NCBI GenBank assembly: GCA_963277665.1
Contig: OY728130.1
Location: 1,367,894,393 to 1,367,958,392, forward strand
Direction: 5' to 3'
DNA length: 64,000 bases
Source: Viscum album
Lineage: Eukaryota; Streptophyta; Magnoliopsida; Santalales; Viscaceae
The position numbers were made by a program, and so were the translations under genes. The notes beneath the pieces were generated by a model that had not been told where the DNA came from, did not search any database, and saw nothing but the letters and a program-made list of their open reading frames with translations. Positions 1 to 13,400 of the stretch are shown here, in pieces (positions within the stretch are counted from its first letter, which is position 1; every line of letters begins with the position of its first letter).

Positions 1-1036
1 TACATAAGAACAGCCCTCGGACCTCCGCCAGAAGCATCACACTCTACACAAAACTCCTGAGTAAAATCCGGCAGTCCTAACAGAGGAGCTGTAAACAAAC
101 GCTGTTTGAGAGCTTGAAAAACAATACGATCTTCACTATCCCACTTAAAATTATCTTTTCTGGTAAGGGTAGTCAGATGTTTCACCATTTTCCCATAGTT
201 CTTGATAAACCTCCTATAATAACCGGTCAAGCCCGGAAATCCCCGCACTTGACAGCTTTAGGTTCGCCCCAGTTGAGAACAGATATTTTTCCTGGATCCA
301 TAGAGACCTCGTCTTGAGAAATCAGGTGACCTAAATACTCAACCTCTCTGTGGGGAAAAAAAACTTTTTTCCTATTAATTCGCAGGTGATTCTGTTGTAG
401 GATTTCCATAGCCTGGTCCAAATGCTCTAAGTGTGTTTGCTGTCCACTGTTGTAGACTAAAATATCATCAAAGAATACTAACACAAACTTCGGAAGCAGT
501 GGCTTGAAAATAACATTCATAGTTGCCTGAAAGGTTGTTGCAGCATTCATAAGACCGCAAGGCATGGCCAAATATTCACAGTGCCCTTCATGCGTCCGAA
601 ACGTTGTCTTCTCAACATCTTCCTCTTGTACCCGAACCTGATGAAAACCAGATTTCAGGTCCAATTTAGTGAAGAATTGGACTCCATTCAACTCATCCAA
701 CAACTCTTCAATAACTGGTATTGGAATTCGATTTGGGATAGTGAGCTTATTCAAAGCCCGATAGTCAACACACATCCACCAGCTACGATCTTTCTTCTTG
801 ACCATAATAATTGAACTAGAGTAGAGACTAGTACTGTTCCGAATTATCCCCTGCTTCAGCAAATCGGTTACCTGCTTCTCCACCTTATCTTTCAGCTGGT
901 GGGCAATTCTATATGGTCTAATGTTAACAGGGCTTGCTGCTGCAACCAGCTTAATAGCATGGTCTGTGACCCGCTGATGCAGCAACCCTTTGGGTTCCTC
1001 CATCGTCTCCATATATTGTACAAGAAGGGTCTGCAA
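1..1036 (-). pseudogene. Reverse transcriptase and start of RNase H, Reina-like element
   Basis: 1036-227 holds an RT with fingers motif KQGIIRNSTS, palm motif KLDLKSGFHQVRV and the catalytic FFDDILVY. A one-base shift near 228 breaks the frame. Below it, 226-1 continues in another frame with LTGYYRRFIKNYGK and the connection/RNase H start ending ECDASGGG at the window edge. The copy is therefore not translatable as one Pol protein. RT copies element RNA into cDNA in cytoplasmic particles. Sequence wording fits plant chromoviruses. Confidence 0.9.
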
Positions 1037-1195
1037 CCCCTGCTCAAACTCCTAGTCATACTGGTGTGTCTGCACCACATCCTCCACCCTAGGCTCCCAT
1101 TGGAGACCTTGGACCAACAACCTTCTTCCTGCAAGAATCGACTGCAAAGCCAGTGGAACGTCTTGTACAGACCGTTTCCCATGTAGAGTAACCCG

Positions 1196-1797
1196 TCATC
1201 CTTGATAGTCAGAACTCATTGTCAGGTTCTTCCAATGGGAGGTTACATAACCGAGTGTCTCCAACCATTCCATGCCCAAAATAAGATCGGGCCCAGCTAT
1301 GTCAAACAAATAAGCATCAACTGCAAGCTTCAAGTCGCCCAACTCACTAGCAGTGCCTTGCATTGTCAACAAGACATAACACAGTGGCCATCTCCGAGTT
1401 GTGCTCCAAACAGTGCGGTTGGAGTTACTGGAATCTCTGGAAAGCATAACAGGGCTTTGGAAACGAAATTATGGCTTGCCCCACTGTCGATTATTACCAA
1501 AATTGGTACACCAGCTATTTTCCCCTCCAACATCATGGACTTAGTCCCCTGTAGATTCTGTCCTTCGACAACGCGAAGCAACAAAGCTTGACAAGTCGCC
1601 TCCCATAACGCTGCTGGATTGGTGTAGCCCGATCCGATTGGGCCGAATGCTTGTGGCCCGCAAATGTCGCGGGTCGAGCTCCGCGATGAGCTCGTTAGGG
1701 GTTGCAGGAGGCAACGCGCCCCTGCTCCGGGGGTCCGGGGGCTGAAGGCTCCCAACCCAATTTTTCGGGGATTGTAGCAACTCTGACACTGTAGCAC
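1196..1797 (-). pseudogene. Aspartic protease domain of the Reina-like element
   Basis: Two overlapping minus-strand frames make up the retroviral-type protease. 1797-1366 carries the active-site motif IDSGASHNFVS (about 1480-1510). 1447-1196 carries the C-terminal ILGMEWLETLG motif usual for gypsy proteases. A frameshift separates them. The enzyme would cleave the Gag-Pol polyprotein inside the particle. Confidence 0.75.
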
Positions 1798-2431
1798 AAC
1801 TTACCGATCGACAGCGATAGACACTGTAACAGTGCGGGCTTCAGAGTCAACTTTACTGTTGCACTTTTGACTTCCAGCCGACACCCACTGTATCACTTTT
1901 GACAAAGGTCACTGTGGCGACACGGACTTCTTGTGCAAACAGTGGATTGTCTTCTCCATTTTGTAGCCCATTTTTGGGCTAGGGTTACTACAAAATAAAA
2001 ACACTCTGTAGTCTGTGCTCCCGAATAATACTGAAGTTCTGCCTCTCTATGGACGTAGAGATTATTCCCGAACCACGTAAATTTGTGTGTTCCGTGTGTG
2101 TTTTCTTTCTTTTGCATTTTCTTTTCCGTATCTCGTTTCTGTCGTTGCGACTCCCGACGATTCCGCAACAAACGCATCATCCACTTCACAATGTTCCGAC
2201 ACTTCAACTCTTGGTTCTCCATTATCCAGCGGATCAATGCACTCCCAAACCATCAATCGAACACCCTTCTCGGTGCGCTTTTGCGTCGGGCCGAACTTCA
2301 TTTGACACGAAAAACAAAGTCCCTTAGCTCTTCTCTCCTCATATTCAGCTCTGGAAAGATTACGTGCCCCCTTCCACCTCAGAACAAAATCTTTTTTTTT
2401 TATGCGTTCTTCTCCATCTGATTCCTATCAG

Positions 2432-3374
2432 TTAAAACCGCAGTGGAACCAAACTTGGCCATGCCTCCACTATTTGGTCGAGCAGCCAGAAAATTCGAGT
2501 TGTTTCTCTACGGACCTTGTTCCTTAGCAACTCACGCTCCACATGACTGGTCGAAGAGATCAGCCGTTCCTTAGTAGCTAGTTCATGCGGAGCCACGGTA
2601 CTCTTGATTTTTGGATGCATGCCACCTAAGAAAAAACTGATATACTGCGATTATGGCAGTCCTGACACTCACAAAGCCACCCTCTCGAACCAATCAATGT
2701 ACTCTTGCACCGATCCGGTCTTTTGTAAGCCTTTCAGCTGTTTCATAGGATTGCTCTCCATCGTGGTCCCAAACCGACAGTGCAGCTCTGTTTTAAACTC
2801 CCTTCCCAAACCAGATTAGGTGCAACGATAACAATGATATCCTCCAATGTTGCACAACTCCTTTTATGCACAGCTGCGCTATAGGCACATAGAGACTACT
2901 CCAAGTTTGGTGGATCATAAAATAGTCCTCAGCTTTGGCAATCCAAGTGATCGGATCATCTCCGGAAAACCTAGGTAATCCAACTCACCTATCCTGCGAG
3001 CTCAACTCGTTCCGCCGTTCCTCTTCTTCCAAACTTTTGCCACTTTCCACCCAAAGTAACGAGTCAGCTGCCACGTTCTCCTTATTCTGTTGGTTCTTAT
3101 AGTACTCGGACCGGAACTAACCTCCACCAGCCGCACCGGATTTGAATCAACCTTCTCCTTGCCTTTCCTTCCAAACTACATCCGATCGGAACAAACACAT
3201 TCAGTCTCTCTGACTGACTGTATCAAGCGTTTTGGTTCAGCCGCCCGAACAGAGAGCTCGGCAACTGCCTTCGACAGCTCCTGTGTCATCTTCTTGCTGC
3301 TGCTGCTGCTTCTCTGTGTGTGCTTGCATCAGATCTTCCACGGCCGAAACTCTCGTCTCTATCTTAGTCGGCAT
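2432..3374 (-). pseudogene. Decayed gag of the Reina-like element
   Basis: The likely gag start is the minus-strand ATG at 3374, opening MPTKIETRVSAVEDLM, a helical N-terminus usual for Reina-type gag. Further on, 2620-2432 reads MHPKIKSTVAPHEL, matching the conserved 'GGMHPKIKSTV' portion of these capsid-like proteins. Between these pieces the frame is broken several times. Gag would form the cytoplasmic particle in which reverse transcription takes place. No intact zinc knuckle was found between 1800 and 2430. Confidence 0.6.
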
Positions 3375-3452
3375 TCACCGGCTGCTGCGTCGTCCCTCAA
3401 TCCTACTGCGATCCTCCCTCACAAGCCGCGAACTATCAATGAAAGCATCAAA

Positions 3453-3780
3453 TGTTAGGATCTTAGGAGCTGAATTGAGAATAGAGTAAGAAGAGTACTA
3501 TGTATTCACTGTTCTGTTATCTACAACAGAGAACCTTCGAGAAGAAATACAGTAGGAAGAAGTGTACTCTCCTTGGCGCTGCTCCAGGAGCCAAGGCCTA
3601 AACCTCCCATCAGCCAGGCTGAGCTAAATTCCTGATACCACTCCCAACACAAACACAACAGACTTATATCACAAATAAACACACAATTACCGTCCTGCCC
3701 TTAAGACGGGACTGCCCGACCCTTTCTCCTAAAAATATGTCGTTAGGGGCAACCCCTGCGGCAGCTGCTGGTGCTGGTCA
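3453..3780 (-). repeat. 5' LTR of the Reina-like element
   Basis: A 328-bp segment that starts TG and ends CA on either strand, lying directly outside the gag leader. In element orientation it begins TGACCAGCACC and ends GATCCTAACA. The right edge was chosen from terminal TG/CA only (a CA at 3763 is an alternative), because the matching 3' LTR is off the window. The expected primer-binding site next to 3453 does not match initiator tRNA-Met well. Confidence 0.55.
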
Positions 3781-3906
3781 CTTATACTTTTAAGAAGTTA
3801 TGTAGGAAGCTCAGTGGCTCTACTATGCCTCCATTGTCACATCAGAGGAAAATTTTTGAACAGGAAATATAGTTTTGGTTTCTCTTATTCCATGATCTTT
3901 CTGCAG

Positions 3907-4038
3907 ATTGAGATGCTGACACCTAAAGATTATATTGGTGCACTCAAGGAGCTTGCTCCAGATAGAAGGGGGGAGTTCAAGGAAATAAAGTTCATCACGA
4001 ATCGAGCAGCGATAACCTATGACCTGCCACTAGCTGAG
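3907..4038 (+). CDS. LEPA: LepA exon A (first visible)
   Basis: 44 codons, [13 protein letters not shown] to DLPLAE, between TTTCTGCAG and GTTCCT. Begins and ends in phase 0. The Reina-like LTR ends 126 bp upstream, inside what should be the preceding intron. Confidence 0.9.
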
Positions 4039-7000
4039 GTTCCTTGTTCTTATGCGATCAGCATGCCTTACTGTATTTATGTTATGATATCTATTTTTTT
4101 AGTTGTCTAGGCCTGTTTTATCTGTACTTAAATTTAAAATTCAATTCGCAGATGGTAGGGGATTTCTTTGATCAGCTGAAATCCAGAAGTAGAGGTTATG
4201 CCAGCATGGAGTACTCTCTTGTTGGGTGGGTAAAATTTAAATGAACGTGCAATGTTTTATAATTATTATGATTTGTCTGTTTTTTGTTTTTTTGATACTT
4301 GCCGGCGCAGCTCTTAGTGACTGTAAATATTTGTCTTTGATTTATGCACTTTCTCAGTTTTCTTGTTCACTACATCACCATGCTATTGCTGCTTGCAGGT
4401 ACAAGGTGAGTAAATTAATCAAACTTGACATTCTGATCAATGGTGATAGCGTGGAACCTTTAGCGACAATAGTGCACATGGATAAGGTTGTTTTATGTGT
4501 TCTATTTTCTATTTTATGTGTTCTATTTTCATGGAGTGTGGAATGTTTTTTTTAGTGCCATCTAGAATGTTTTTTGCATTTACATGGAAGACATATGGGT
4601 CGTACAAATTATTAAAAAGTGGAAGTTTTAATGCATCTCAAGGAATAAAGAGCTCTACAAAATGGCTCCCCAAGTGCGGCGGATTTAGAAGAGGGGGGTT
4701 TTTTATTATTATTTTTAATTTAAAGGGTCTGTTTTTTTTATTTTGAAAAATGGGTGTGTCTAGCGCCAAATGAATTGACGCTCTTGGGTTTTGGTTTCCA
4801 AATCACAGGCAACCCCTCCCCAACCCTTATATATATATATATATCTTATTTATTATAATTATAATTATAATAAATATATTTATAATAAAAATAATAACTA
4901 AAATAAATACAATAAATTTATAATAATGTTTATTATAATTATAACAATTATTTAATTATAATAAATATACAATTATAATAAATATAAAATTATAATAATT
5001 ATATAATTACAATAATTAAATAACTATAAATATAATAAATATATAAATATAATAATTGTATATTTATAATAAATATAGAATTATAAATATAATAATTATA
5101 TAATTACTATAATTATAATAATTATATAATTGTAAATATAATAATTATATAATTACAATAAATATACAATTATAATTAAAATAATTCTATAATTATAAAT
5201 ATAATAAATATACACTTATAATTATTATATAATTATAATAAATATATAATTATAAATATAATAAATATATAATTATAAATATAATTGTTATAACTATTAA
5301 TAATTATATAATTAGTGTAATTACATAATTATTATAAATATATAATTATTGTAGTTATAAAATTATTAAAATTATATAATTATTGTAAATATATAATTAT
5401 TGTAAATATATACTTATTATATATATATATATAATTAATAAGGTTTATATATATAAAGATATGATCATAATAATTAATATATAGTTATAAATATAATAAA
5501 TATATGATTATAGTAATTACAAAATTATAATAAATATGTAATTATAATAATTGTATAAAATTTAATAAAGTTTATTTATATAAAGATAAATAATTTTAAT
5601 AATGTTTATTTAAATATAAATTTATAAATTTTAAATATAAGGTTTATTTATATATAATTATTTATAAATTTATAAATTTATATATAATTATTTAAATACA
5701 TAAATAAACCATATTAAATTTATTTATAAATTTATATATATATAAATAAACATTATTAAAATTATTTATATTTATTATATTTATTATAATATATTATAAT
5801 TATATATATATAATTACATTTAAAAATAAATAATTACAATTTTAAAAATATATTTATAAATGTAAATTTAAAAATGTGAGATTATTTATAATTATAGTTA
5901 TAAATATAAATATAATTATACAATTATAAATCTATATTTAGATATTTATATATAAATATATCAATATATTTAATAAATTTATTTATCACATTAATAAATA
6001 TGTATTTATTTATAATAAAAGTATAATAAAATAAATATATAAATATAATAATTATATAATTATAAATATAACAAATCCATAATTATAATTAATATATAAT
6101 TATAATAAATATCTAATTATAATAAATATCTAATCATAATAAATATATAAATATAATAAATATATAATTAAAAATATAATAATTATATAATCACAATAAA
6201 TATATAATTGTAATACATATATAATTATAATAAATACATAATAATAAATATAATAAATACATAATTATAATATATTTATTACAAATGTATGTTTAATATA
6301 TAATTATAATAAATATGTAATTATTGTAAATATAAGATTATAGTAAATATATGATTAAAAATATAATAAATATATAATTATAAATATAATAAATATATGA
6401 TTATAATAATTATGTAATTATAATAATTATTTAATATTTCATAAGGTTTATTTATATAAATATAAATAATTTGAATAATGTTTATATATATATATATAAA
6501 TTTATAAATAAATTTAATATGGTTTATTTATGTATTTAAATAATTATATATAAATTTATAAATTTTAAATATAAGGTTTATTTATATTTAAATATTTATA
6601 TATAATTATAAATATAATTATAAATAATTTCATATTTTTAAATACATATTTATAAATATATTTTAAAAATTGTAATTATTATTTTTAAATGTAATTATAA
6701 ATATATAATTATATGTATTTATGAGTATATATATTTGTGACTATATATTTATTATATTTATGATTATATATATATATATATATATTATATTTATTTATTT
6801 ATTACTTAAATATATGTTTATAAATATAAATTTATTTATGTAAATATAAATTTAAAATTTTAAATATATATAATTTTAAATATATATATTTAACTACATA
6901 TATAAATATATAATTATATATTAACAAATATAAATAAATATAATTATAAATATATGCATATTTATAAATATATATATGTGTGTGTGTGTGTGTGTATTTT

Positions 7001-7418
7001 AATTTTATATTTATCATATTTATAATTATATATTTATTATATTTAAAGATATAATAAATATATAATATTTTTAAATATATAATATTTTATATTTATTATA
7101 AATTTATTATATTTTTAATATATTTATTATATTTAAAATATATTTATTATATTTATAATGTATTTATTATATTTATAATATATTTATTATAGTTATAATA
7201 TATTTATTATAGTTATAATATATTTATTATATATTTATTTAATTATATGTAAATATAATAAATTCTTTCAATTACATATTTATTATTATATTTACAATTA
7301 TATTTTTATTATATTTATTATTATATTTACACATATATTTATTATATTTCTTATATATTTAATCCTATTTATATAGTATTTTATATTTATAATAAATTTA
7401 TTATATGTATATTATATT

Positions 7419-7458
<40 letters not shown>

Positions 7459-10400
7459 GGTAGGTTAAGGGGGTGGGGCGTGGGGTGCAAAGCGCCACTT
7501 GAAGTGGCGCTACCCCACCCCATTTCCCCAAATAATAAACGTCCTATCCCATTAAACTAAAAAAAACCCTACCCCCTAAATCCCCCCCTCCCCAAGTGTA
7601 TCTCCTTTTTCTTTATTTTTCATTAAATTTTGACGGCTGAGCTGCTTCCTACCTTTTCAGGCATACTCTGTTGGGAGGGCTTTAACTCAGAGGCTGAAGG
7701 AGCTTATCCCACGTCAATTGTTCAAAATTCCCATTCAAGTAGGCCTCTTATTTATTTTGAAATTCTTTTTTCATGGAAATGGCTTTGCTCTGAAATCTTC
7801 TGGATGAAAAGCTGTGTTGCCATTGTTATCAGTGCGTAATATAATGGCAGGTAGCCACGTGGCGCTTGGTGTGGAGCTTCAAGTGAAAACATTGTAGCTC
7901 ATGAAATTCTAAAATTGCCATTTCAATTAAATTGGGTGTTCAATGTCATGCATAACTCCATTAATGCCCTGTTTGGCATGAAATTGGAAAGAGAGAGAGA
8001 TGATAAGAGTTTGAACATTATAATGCGACCTAGGGAACATTAAAAAAACATATTTTTCTCTTTCAATTTCCTTTCCCTCACTAGCAAACATACCTTTAGT
8101 GCCACCTTTCTACTATTGTAAAAACTACTGTTGATCATGGTAGGAAAGTTGATCATTTTTTTTATTGAGGTATAATTCAATTCATCATCTGTAACTAATG
8201 TGGACATCCTTAAATTCTCCCCCATTATTATCTTGTGTATGGTATGTTTCAGGCTTGCATTGGTTCCAAAGTGATTGCTAGTGAGTCTTTGTCAGCTATT
8301 AGGAAGGATGTTCTGGCCAAGTGCTATGGTAAGATCTCCCCCCCCCATTTTAGAATGCCTTTCTCATTGATGATTGTAATTCTTGGATTCTTAAAATGAT
8401 GTTGGGAAAGGTATTTGGTGTTATTATTATTATTATCATTATTACTACTATTATTATAGCGACTGACCTGTTCCATATCGATCATAAACTCATGTATAGA
8501 TAAAGTCCTCAGCTTCTTCAGCCAATATTGCGTCTTTGTAAAAAGCAGAGTAGCTGAATGCTTTTCTCCTTTTAAGATGCCATTTCATCCTTTTAATTCT
8601 GGTTTAATATTTTAGGTGGGGACATCACAAGGAAGAAAAAGTTACTGAGGAAACAGGTCATTCTTTTTGTCATTGTGTTTGTTCTTTTAGGAAAATTAGA
8701 AATGCAATTGTCTCATTGATTCTCATTTGTTTATTTAGCAGAGTTAGAAAAAAACGATATAAATGTCCTACTATTGAAGTTATGGCCTGTTCATTTTTCT
8801 TATATTTTTTATCTAATCATTTTCCTATTCCATTTTCATGGACCAAACCAACCCTTGGGATATTTTCTGAAGTGACACGATGACACGATATTCATGCATA
8901 TTTTACACCAAGCAACCATGAATCTTTGGAAAATATTACTTGCTTTCATTTTTTAAAATTGCATTAGAAAATATATTAGATTATGTAAGTATACAATATT
9001 TTAAAGAAAATACAATATAAAATGAAAATGGATGTTTTTTGTAAAATAAAAACATGTTTTTATGTTTGAAGAAAAATACACACACTTTGATGGAAAGAGC
9101 GTAAAAAGATCAAAGTGTACCTTTTATGCTTCCAAGAGCTGCGATAAACACATTTTCAGTAACTTCTATGTGCTCTGCAGGCTGAAGGGAAGAAGAGAAT
9201 GAAGTCCATTGGTAAATTTGACGTGTCTGATGTTATTAATATTTTCATGACTTATTATATACTTCCTTTACTTATTTTATATGAAATGTGCATAATTTGT
9301 GTGAAATATTAATGTTTTAATATTAAGTATAATTTTTTGAGCATTTTTAGAAGTAGTCTAATTGAGTCATTTTAATGTTTTAATAATAACTATCACTATA
9401 CTAATCCAAATTGTGTGGTTCTTGTTTTTTAGGATTCTCCTTTCAATATACAACATTTCATTAGAAGGTACCATGAGCCAATTCTGCCATTTGAAGGGTC
9501 ATATGGTCCTCACAAACAAGACCAAAGAATCTGTGAACAAACTGGACCAGCCTTGAAGATTGATTTACTGGGATCAATCTAGAAGTTCAAAAACATTAAC
9601 TCTACACAATAATTCTGGGGACACTACATGTCATCTTGGATAAAAATTTCAAGGCCCAAATCTAAGTACAAAGGGGGAAAATGAAGCTTTGAAGTCCAGC
9701 CCACCATTCTGGATGAGAATTAAAATCAGTATAGTATGCATGACATATCTCATGATGTAAGCATCAAATCGAGCTGAGCTTTTTCAGTGTAAAATAGGAG
9801 ATATAGGTGGCCGACTTTTTTGAATAACCCATTCGGATTTGAAGGCATCTTCATATTCAAAAATCCTTTCACATTATGGGCTTCAAAAAGACTTGATTGA
9901 AATGGATAGTTTTACTTTGTTTAATAAAACGACCATAACTTTTTATCCTTAAGTCCAAATGACTCCAAATTTTGAGATTAGTCGGAAAACTTTATTATCT
10001 ACAACTTTGTAGAAAGAGATTGCTCTATATTCGGCTGTCTTGATGTCCATGTCTGCGAGCCAAGTGGATGGGTATTTCTGGAATGTAAACAGTCCACCAC
10101 CTTGGGCTATAAATACATCCCCTCCTCTCCTTTCAAAAGGGTTGACATTTCAGAAGATAGGAGAACATATTGGCAAGACCAAGGCCTTGCCAAAGGCTTG
10201 GGAGGATCTTCCATACTCAAGTTTTCACTTGAGAGACCTTTCCTCCTCTCTTTGTTTTCACTTAATTTCGTGTTCTTCGTTTTTGTAATTTTGTAAGTCT
10301 CTTTCTTTGTAATTCTGTTTTAATGCAAGTTACTTATTAAATATCTCTTATTCTCATCCAACTTTTGTAGTTTAATATTTTTGTTCTTAAAATAGTTTAA

Positions 10401-13400
10401 ATTCAGTTGAATCCCCTTCCCTTCTTCTGCTTCCTCATTCAATCGAAAATCCATTTTTAATTTTCTTCATCGTTTGTGTGTGTGTTCAGCGCACTACTCT
10501 TATCTTGTCCCTTTCTTTTTCTTCTCTTTATAATTCATCACCATAATCATTATAACCAGATTAGTAATCATTTTAATGGCTGGGTAAATCTTTAATTTGG
10601 GTGAGTTATAATTTAGGTATGTTAAGTGATTGAGAGCTTTTGCTCGACGAATGTTCTTTAAATTAATATTGTGTATGTTGAACTTTATATGTCATGGATT
10701 AATGACATGTTTTGTTTAATATGTGGATTACATGGATTATTGGAACCACAAATACACTACCATAAACAAGTAATGGTAATGATTAGAAACCTAAGTTAAG
10801 TTACGGCTTGGATTAAAGCTTTAACACTTGGGAATTCCGATCAAAATCATCTTGTGACATGGGTGTTAATTTAATGCAATATAAAGAAAAGATCAAGGAT
10901 ATCACAAGCTTAACTACCTAATGATGAAATCACCCCAATCTTTATCAATTTGTTAAATGAAACATCATACATAAATTATTTCATAATCTCTGCAAACAAA
11001 CCCCCCAATCAGAATACAATTAACTAAAAACAAACGACTATTACAAAGTATCATCGCCGGGGATTCAACCCGAGTGCTTCTATACACATTAGCAGAGCAC
11101 CGGAACCTTGACCGGTTGATAGGCGACAATCGGCCATGCATTTCAAATGGTTTCGTTGCCGGGGATGGTGCTTTATGCAGTCATTAGTTTCTGGTTATTG
11201 TAAAAAAAATCCCAAAAAAACAAAATTTAAAAAAAAATGAAAAAAAACACAATGAAAAACCCGTCTTCCTCTTAAAAATCATAAAATGAAAAAAAATACA
11301 AAGAAAAACCCATCTTCCTCTTTCTTCCAAAATCTCTCTGAATGCCCCGTAGCCTCCCAAACAATCCCTCAGATTTTTTTGACCCTGAAATTGAGCGAAC
11401 ACTTCACCAACTTAGGAGAAACATAAGAGATACTCAAATAATTCAAGAACCAATCCTCATCCAACTAGTTGAAATTGAAATGGCCAATCCTAGGGAACAA
11501 ACCCTAAAAGAACTAGTTGCCCCTGATATGAATTACCAACCTATTGGTATTCAATATCCAAACATAGAATCTGACTTCGAACTCAAATCGGTTTTGATTC
11601 ATCTTCTCCCTCATTTTCACGGGCTAGCCAGTGAGGATCCACATCTTCACCTTAAAGAGTTCCAAGTAGTATGCTCTACCATGAAGACTCAAGGGGTTTC
11701 TGAAGAACAAATCAAACTCCGAGCATTCCATTTTTCCCTAGATAACACTGCTAAGTCATGGCTCTACTACCTACCTCCTGGTTCCATAACCACATGGAAT
11801 GACATGAAGCGGCTTTTCTTAGAAAAATTCTTTCCTGCTTCTCGTACTGCTTCTATCCGAAAGGAAATAAGTGGTATTCGTCAGTTCCCAAGTGAATCAC
11901 TCCATGAGTACTGGGAGAGTTTCAAAAAGCTTGTTTCAACCTTCCCACATCATCAAATCTCTGACCAACTCTTGATCCAATACTTCTATGAGGGGTTATT
12001 GGCTATGGAGAGAACTCTCATAGATGCCGCAAGTGGTGGTGCTCTTGTTGATAAAACTCCTGCAGCTGCAAGAGATCTCATAAGTAACATGGCTGCAAAC
12101 ACACAAAAATTCCATACTTGAGCACATACTCAAGTCAAACAAGCCCAAGATAATCAATCAATTGAACCGAACAAAATGACCGAGTGGATGAGTGAACTTA
12201 CAGGTCTTGTGCGACAACTAGCTGTGGCTACCAAATCCCCAACCTCATCTTCTCCGCAATCAATGTTTCCTGGACCTGTCAAAAACTATGGAATCTGCAA
12301 CTCTCCATCTCATCCAACTGACACATGTCCACAACTTCAAGAGGATCAATCTGATTCATCTGGACCAATGAAGCTCAATGCAGCATATGCTCAGCGGAAC
12401 ACCAATCCTCAACTATCAGGTCAGTTTGTTGGAAACTTCAACCAACCTCACTCTGAGCCCTTATCCTATAACTTTAACCAAGTATTGAGGTATGGTAACC
12501 CCATGTCTCACCCCCCTCAATTCCCTCCTCAAAACCCAAACCAATTCCAATATGGTCAAGGTGGTGGTAACTTCCAACAACCTTATCCTTTTGTCCCTCA
12601 ACCTCAAAGGATCAATCCTCCTATTACTCCTCCTGGATTCCACTATCCTAGTGAGCCTTACCAATTCCCAAACTAATTCAATCGATTTCCCAAGAACCAA
12701 AATCAAGGCAATCCCAATCCGGGACAAGCCTCTTCTTCCAAGCAACCATGGGAAAGTGTTGTTGAATATCTTACCTCCTTCACCCGTATTAGTCTTAAGA
12801 ACATTGAAACTCAAATAGGTCAACTTGCATCCCACCTGATCCAACAACAACAATCAAATTCTTCCCAACTCCCAGCTCAACCATTACCCAACCCCAAGGG
12901 TAATGTAAGTGCAATTGCACTTAGATCAGGAAAGCAACTTGCTATGCATCAAGATAAATCCTCAAACCCTCCTTTGAATGTCGACCTAGAAAACGAAAAT
13001 AAAAAGAAACTTGACAAGCAACCTGAAACCATTGCCTCACCTCCTTCCATTCCACTTAGGAATCCAATTCCTTTTCCTCAAGCTGTTTCTAATCCAAAGA
13101 AGTCATTTGAACCTGATCCTGAAATTCTTGACATGTTTAGATGTGTTGAAGTCAACATTCCCCTCTTAGATGCCATAAAACAAATTCCTAAGTATGCCAA
13201 GTTTCTCAAGGAGTTGTGTACCCACAAGAGGCAACTTAAGACCTTTGAAAATGTTTCCACCCAGCAGTCCATACCCATTAAGTGCAAAGATCCAGGTACC
13301 TTTACGGTTCCATGCCAAATTGGAAGTTCCAACTTTGATGATGCACTCATAGACCTAGGAGCCTCAATTAATGTCATGCCCAAATCCATATTCTCCAACC

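Larger units (their letters stand above)
1..3780 (-). mobile_element. Ty3/gypsy retrotransposon, Reina-like, 5' part only
   Basis: Minus-strand LTR retrotransposon entering from the left edge. Reading leftwards the order is 5' LTR (3780-3453), gag, protease, reverse transcriptase and the start of RNase H; integrase and the 3' LTR lie outside the window. The polymerase wording (VDYRALNKLTIPN, FFDDILVY, THEGHCEYLAMP) resembles the Reina branch of plant chromoviruses; the lineage call is inference. It is decayed, with frameshifts between gag, protease and RT and at about 228. Its right end lies 126 bp before a LepA exon, so it probably sits in the preceding intron. The target duplication cannot be tested because the other end is absent. 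Confidence 0.85.

Noticed and set aside
2049..2421. + strand hydrophobic frames opposite the Reina-like gag/protease region
   Set aside because: Shadow of a retrotransposon on the other strand, without splice or promoter support.
6832..7017. Short minus-strand frame with THTHTH and YIYIY runs
   Set aside because: Translation of (TG)n and A/T-rich sequence inside the fold-back core.
7970..8095. hAT-like MITE in a LepA intron
   Set aside because: Inverted ends match only loosely and no 8-bp target duplication is clear; listed only as a low-confidence note.
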